A stretch of 64,000 nt of DNA from positions 281,330-345,329 of the forward strand of contig NZ_ACJN02000004.1 in the NCBI RefSeq assembly GCF_000174435.1. Direction: 5' to 3'. The notes below the pieces were generated by a model. The model worked only from the letters and a program-made list of their open reading frames with translations. It searched no databases and was not told the DNA's origin. This DNA is from Desulfonatronospira thiodismutans ASO3-1 (GTDB taxonomy: Bacteria; Desulfobacterota; Desulfovibrionia; Desulfovibrionales; Desulfonatronovibrionaceae). Shown here piece after piece: positions 61,223 through 64,000 of the stretch (position 1 is its first letter; each line of letters starts with the position of its first letter). Made by a program: the position numbers and the translations under genes.

Positions 61223-61543
61223 GATGAAAGCAGTCAGCAAGGGCGGACAACTCTGTTCCAGCGGCGGTTTGCAGAACTTGAAAACCTGGAAAAAGAACAT
61301 GCATAAGGCCATTTATCGTTTCGGGGGTTAAAATGACCCGCCAGCCCTACTCCAAAGCAGATCATCCAGAGTTTTCTCGAGCGGTATCCCTCATTGCCGG
61401 CCGGGGACCAGGCAGACGCAGCCGCACCACTGCGCCGGCTGTTCACTGCCCGGGAAATGTCTGGCCCTCTTGTGGATCTAACCAGCTGCGTTTATAGTTG
61501 ATGTCGACCTGTGAGGGTACGAAAAAAATCAGGAGAACATACA
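61223..61543. other. No gene recognised
   Basis: Short open stretches exist but none has a ribosome site and a recognisable family. The last 30 bp repeat the leader of the ParB-like gene (GGTACGAAAAAAATCAGG). Confidence 0.45.
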
Positions 61544-62002
61544 ATGGGTCAAGAAACAATCCCCCATCAATCACGAATGGATGCGGCCAGGAAACTGGTA
61601 GTCGACAGCGCTTTTGTTCCATGTCCTGCGGAGGATGGAGATGAAATTTATCCAAACGGCATCTTTCATTTTAATATCACCAAAATGCTCGAGCATATCA
61701 ACCAAAACCCAGGTCAATATCTTCTTGAAGAAATCCCTGTTGAAAATCTGTCACTGTTTTCATCCAGCCTGAATGAAGATTATGTGTCCATTGCGGATAT
61801 CACCCAGCCCATCATTCTGGCTGAGATATCTCCGGGACGTTACGTTGTAATCGACGGTCACCATCGGCTGGAAAAAGCAAGGATAATGATGGTAAAGGCT
61901 GTCCCTGCCTACAGACTTCATGTTCACCAGCATATTCCTTTTCTGACTGAAAAAAGAGCTTACCTTGCCTATGTTGAATACTGGAACAGCAAGCTTGTCT
62001 AA
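61544..62002 (+). CDS. ParB/sulfiredoxin-like domain protein, copy 2
   Basis: Paralogue of 58612, differing at about six residues (for example VVIDGHHRLEKARIMMVKA). ATG 61544 has AGGAGAACATACA before it; an upstream in-frame start at 61511 is not supported. The gene ends in GTC TAA followed directly by AAGATCTGATG, the uninterrupted counterpart of the insertion site of element C. The similarity to the copy-1 flank continues to about 62080. No gene is seen in 62003-62177. Confidence 0.82.
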   Translation: MGQETIPHQSRMDAARKLVVDSAFVPCPAEDGDEIYPNGIFHFNITKMLEHINQNPGQYLLEEIPVENLSLFSSSLNEDYVSIADITQPIILAEISPGRYVVIDGHHRLEKARIMMVKAVPAYRLHVHQHIPFLTEKRAYLAYVEYWNSKLV

Positions 62003-62177
62003 AAGATCTGATGCTGATTGAGTACTATTACTTCTTTATTGACATTTGAAGACTTGAAAAGCTTTACAGGCCCCTGGATAACTCTCGGAAAGGCTACATG
62101 CTTTTTTTTACCTATTGCTGCTGCATCCTTGAGAGGGTGCGCGCATAAAAAACTGGAATGTGCATAGAGAGCTCATA

Positions 62178-62786
62178 ATGATTAACTCCCTGAAATCTTA
62201 TTACAAGAAACCTTCTGATCAGGAACTGGACGTACTTGCAGATCTTCTTGATGGTATGCCCAGCGCCATGAACATTGAAATGATGGACGGTTTCCTGACG
62301 GCGCTGATCTGCTCTCCTGAGCTGGTCATGCCCAGTACATATATGCAGTATATTCTGGGAGAGGAACATGAATTTGAAACGTCTGAACAGGCCCAGAAAT
62401 TTGCAGGGCTGATCCTCAGGCACTGGAACTCCATTGTCAGTCAGCTGGAAAAAAACGAGTATTTCTATCCTGTTCTGCTTGAATCTGAAGACGGATCCAT
62501 GGGCAACGACTGGGCTGCCGGTTTCCTCTCGGGCATGCATCTTGGCGGGGATGAATGGCAGGAGTATCTTAATGACGAAGAGAAATCGGGTGTCTTTGTC
62601 CCCATTTTAATTCTTGCCAACGAGCATGATCCTGATCCTGAGCTAAGGCCAGGGCCAATTTATGCTCACAAAAAAATTCAAAAAATTTATAGAATTAACC
62701 CCAAATCCTGGACAAGTGCTCGAAAGTTTGTTACAAGGGGCTCGCCATGCACACAAAGCCCCGTCCTTCATATTTGCTCAGCGTAA
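62178..62786 (+). CDS. UPF0149/YecA-family protein, C-terminus altered
   Basis: Residues 1-160 match the YecA/UPF0149 family (LDGMPSAMNIEMMDGFLTAL, GNDWAAGFLSGMHL, PILILANEHDPDPELRPGPI). The usual C-terminus is then replaced by YAHKKIQKIYRINPKSWTSA and a run of unrelated residues overlapping the transposase gene, so the end was probably lost to insertion of the IS near 62660. The family's role is unclear; some members carry a SEC-C metal-binding tail, absent here. Confidence 0.75.
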   Translation: MINSLKSYYKKPSDQELDVLADLLDGMPSAMNIEMMDGFLTALICSPELVMPSTYMQYILGEEHEFETSEQAQKFAGLILRHWNSIVSQLEKNEYFYPVLLESEDGSMGNDWAAGFLSGMHLGGDEWQEYLNDEEKSGVFVPILILANEHDPDPELRPGPIYAHKKIQKIYRINPKSWTSARKFVTRGSPCTQSPVLHICSA

Positions 62787-63820
62787 GGCTGCAACCAATC
62801 AAAAGGGAGCAGGAAAGCCTGTTCAAGTCCTTGATGGCCAAGCATCACTATCTTGGAGCCTCGCCTAAAATCAGCGAAACACTCTGGTATGTCGCCACAT
62901 ACTCTGATCAGTGGGTTGCCCTGCTTACATTCTCGGCTGCAGCCTTGAAATGCGCGGCCAGGGACCGTTGGATTGGATGGGAATATCGGCATCGGTTTGA
63001 CCGCTTGAAGCTTCTGGCCAACAACACTCGTTTTCTTATTCTGCCGGGCTGGAATCTGCCAAACCTGGGATCTCGCATCCTATCGCTTTGTGCAAAGCGC
63101 ATCTCTTTTGATTGGCAACAACATTTTGGCCACCCACTGCTGCTCCTGGAAACCTTTGTAGATCCCAGACGTTACACAGGCACTGTATACCGCGCCTCAA
63201 ACTGGACAGAGCTTGGACTGACCAAAGGCTTTAAAAGAGTCGGCCAAGGATACAGTGCCAAACCTTCATCCCCCAAACTCATCTTTGTCTTGCCGCTTCA
63301 AGCCAACGCCAGAAAACTGTTGTCTTGTGCCATTCTTAACCCAGCATATCAAAAAGGAGAACCCAAAATGACCATGAATGCTAAACAGATGGAATCACTC
63401 CCGGATTACTTCAAAACTGTCACCGACCCTCGAAGAACACATGGACGCCGTCATCGAATCTCTACAGTTCTGTCCATTGCAGCAGCAGCCACCCTGTGCG
63501 GAATGAAAGGCTACAAGGCCATTTATGGCTGGGCCAACAAACTGGGACAAAAGGCCCGGCAACGGTTTCGGTGCCGCAAGGAAAATGGAAAATATGTTAT
63601 CCCCAGTCAGTTCGTCATACGTGATGTTCTAGTCCGTGCGGACCCAGTTGAATTAGACCTGGCTGTGCAACGCTTTAATGAAGATCAAGGCCTCGAAGAC
63701 ACTTGTCTGGCTTTTGATGGCAAAACCATGAAAAACGCCATTGATGAAAATGCCCGGCAAACCCATATTGCCAGTGTTGTTGGCCATGAATCCAAGACCA
63801 CCCACACCCAAAAAAAGTAG
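62747..63820 (+). CDS. DUF4338 (DruA-like)/ISAs1 transposase fusion, first part
   Basis: The first 200 residues resemble DUF4338 (SYLLSVRLQPIKREQESLFK, LMAKHHYLG, FLILPGWNLPNLGSRILSL), the rest ISAs1 transposase (LPDYFKTVTDPRRTHGRRHR, AAAATLCGMKGYKAIYGWA, CLAFDGKTMKNAID). An internal ATG at 63368 with AAAAGGAGAA could start the transposase separately. The frame ends at TAG 63818-63820 inside the slippery sequence A AAA AAG; the -1 frame continues the transposase to the window edge. The upstream part overlaps the altered YecA gene. Confidence 0.8.
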   Translation: MHTKPRPSYLLSVRLQPIKREQESLFKSLMAKHHYLGASPKISETLWYVATYSDQWVALLTFSAAALKCAARDRWIGWEYRHRFDRLKLLANNTRFLILPGWNLPNLGSRILSLCAKRISFDWQQHFGHPLLLLETFVDPRRYTGTVYRASNWTELGLTKGFKRVGQGYSAKPSSPKLIFVLPLQANARKLLSCAILNPAYQKGEPKMTMNAKQMESLPDYFKTVTDPRRTHGRRHRISTVLSIAAAATLCGMKGYKAIYGWANKLGQKARQRFRCRKENGKYVIPSQFVIRDVLVRADPVELDLAVQRFNEDQGLEDTCLAFDGKTMKNAIDENARQTHIASVVGHESKTTHTQKK

Positions 63821-64000
63821 GTGCTCTGCCTGCAGAGGATGATGACCAAGAAACGAAGCAGACAAACGAAATCGGGATGTTTATCCCCATCCTGGAACAA
63901 ATAGAAATCTCCGGGAAAACTATCACCGCCGACGCGCTTCTTACTCAGAAAAAACTGGCCGAATACATCGTTGGGCGCAACGCAGCCTACCTTTTTACCG
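63817..64000 (+). CDS. ISAs1 transposase continuation in the -1 frame (3' partial)
   Basis: From GTA 63817 the -1 frame reads VGALPAEDDDQETKQTNEIG and ALLTQKKLAEYIVGRNAAYL, the next expected segment of ISAs1 transposases with the conserved QTNEI and ADALLTQ. It runs out of the window. It could be made by -1 frameshifting at A7 or be the rest of a frameshifted gene. Confidence 0.75.

Overview
The window looks like accessory chromosome from a Gram-negative bacterium, most likely a Desulfobacterota/Desulfovibrionales-type sulfate reducer. That is an inference from gene style, lipoprotein signals, strong AAGGAGG ribosome sites and moderate GC; no rRNA, tRNA or core marker is present to prove it.

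Layout. 0-10 kb is mixed metabolism and housekeeping: the end of a response-regulator protein with a repeat inserted in its receiver domain, a two-subunit altronate-dehydratase/sulfolactate-lyase-type enzyme, an orphan HsdM/HsdS-like pair, a stand-alone ClpP, a metallophosphoesterase and a soluble VirD4-like ATPase cassette. Several near-consensus promoters here carry a TGCAGTA motif at or near the -10. 10-14 kb holds lipoprotein and membrane-protein genes of unknown role between dispersed repeats. 14-20 kb is a probable defence/signalling patch: a TIR-NACHT-TPR protein converging on a SLOG + TrkA/RyR channel-like operon. 22-30 kb holds the most enigmatic unit, a two-gene minus-strand operon (1070-aa unknown protein, then a 1311-aa P-loop/SF2 helicase-like protein) next to a REP-type Y1 transposase and bracketed by ~337-bp direct repeats. 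31-38 kb is a dense toxin-antitoxin island whose modules are separated by recurrent scars made of methyltransferase gene ends plus degenerate heptamer repeats. 38-49 kb carries ORF6N, a phosphorothioate-type HNH nuclease, a GNAT, a collapsed type I restriction operon, and two related PLD-helicases, one paired with a NUDIX gene and one fused to a MazG-like domain, with an intact SAM methyltransferase between them. 49-64 kb is repeat-rich: 281-bp tandem units with palindromes, a duplicated helicase 3' end, IS1634- and ISAs1-type elements, SRAP, an AAA_14/DUF4143 ATPase, VapBC, DUF3841 and two copies of a ParB-like gene.

Two results stand out. (1) A family of 290-405 bp insertion elements has conserved ends, a highly variable hairpin-rich core and a TTAGA/TCTAA target. 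One copy splits a DUF2283 gene; another interrupts one of two paralogous ParB-like genes, and the second paralogue shows the empty site. (2) The helicase/1070-aa pair and the twin pyrophosphohydrolase-PLD-helicase modules are the best candidates for undescribed or little-described defence systems. Functions of the large proteins are inferred from motifs read by eye; no database search was possible.
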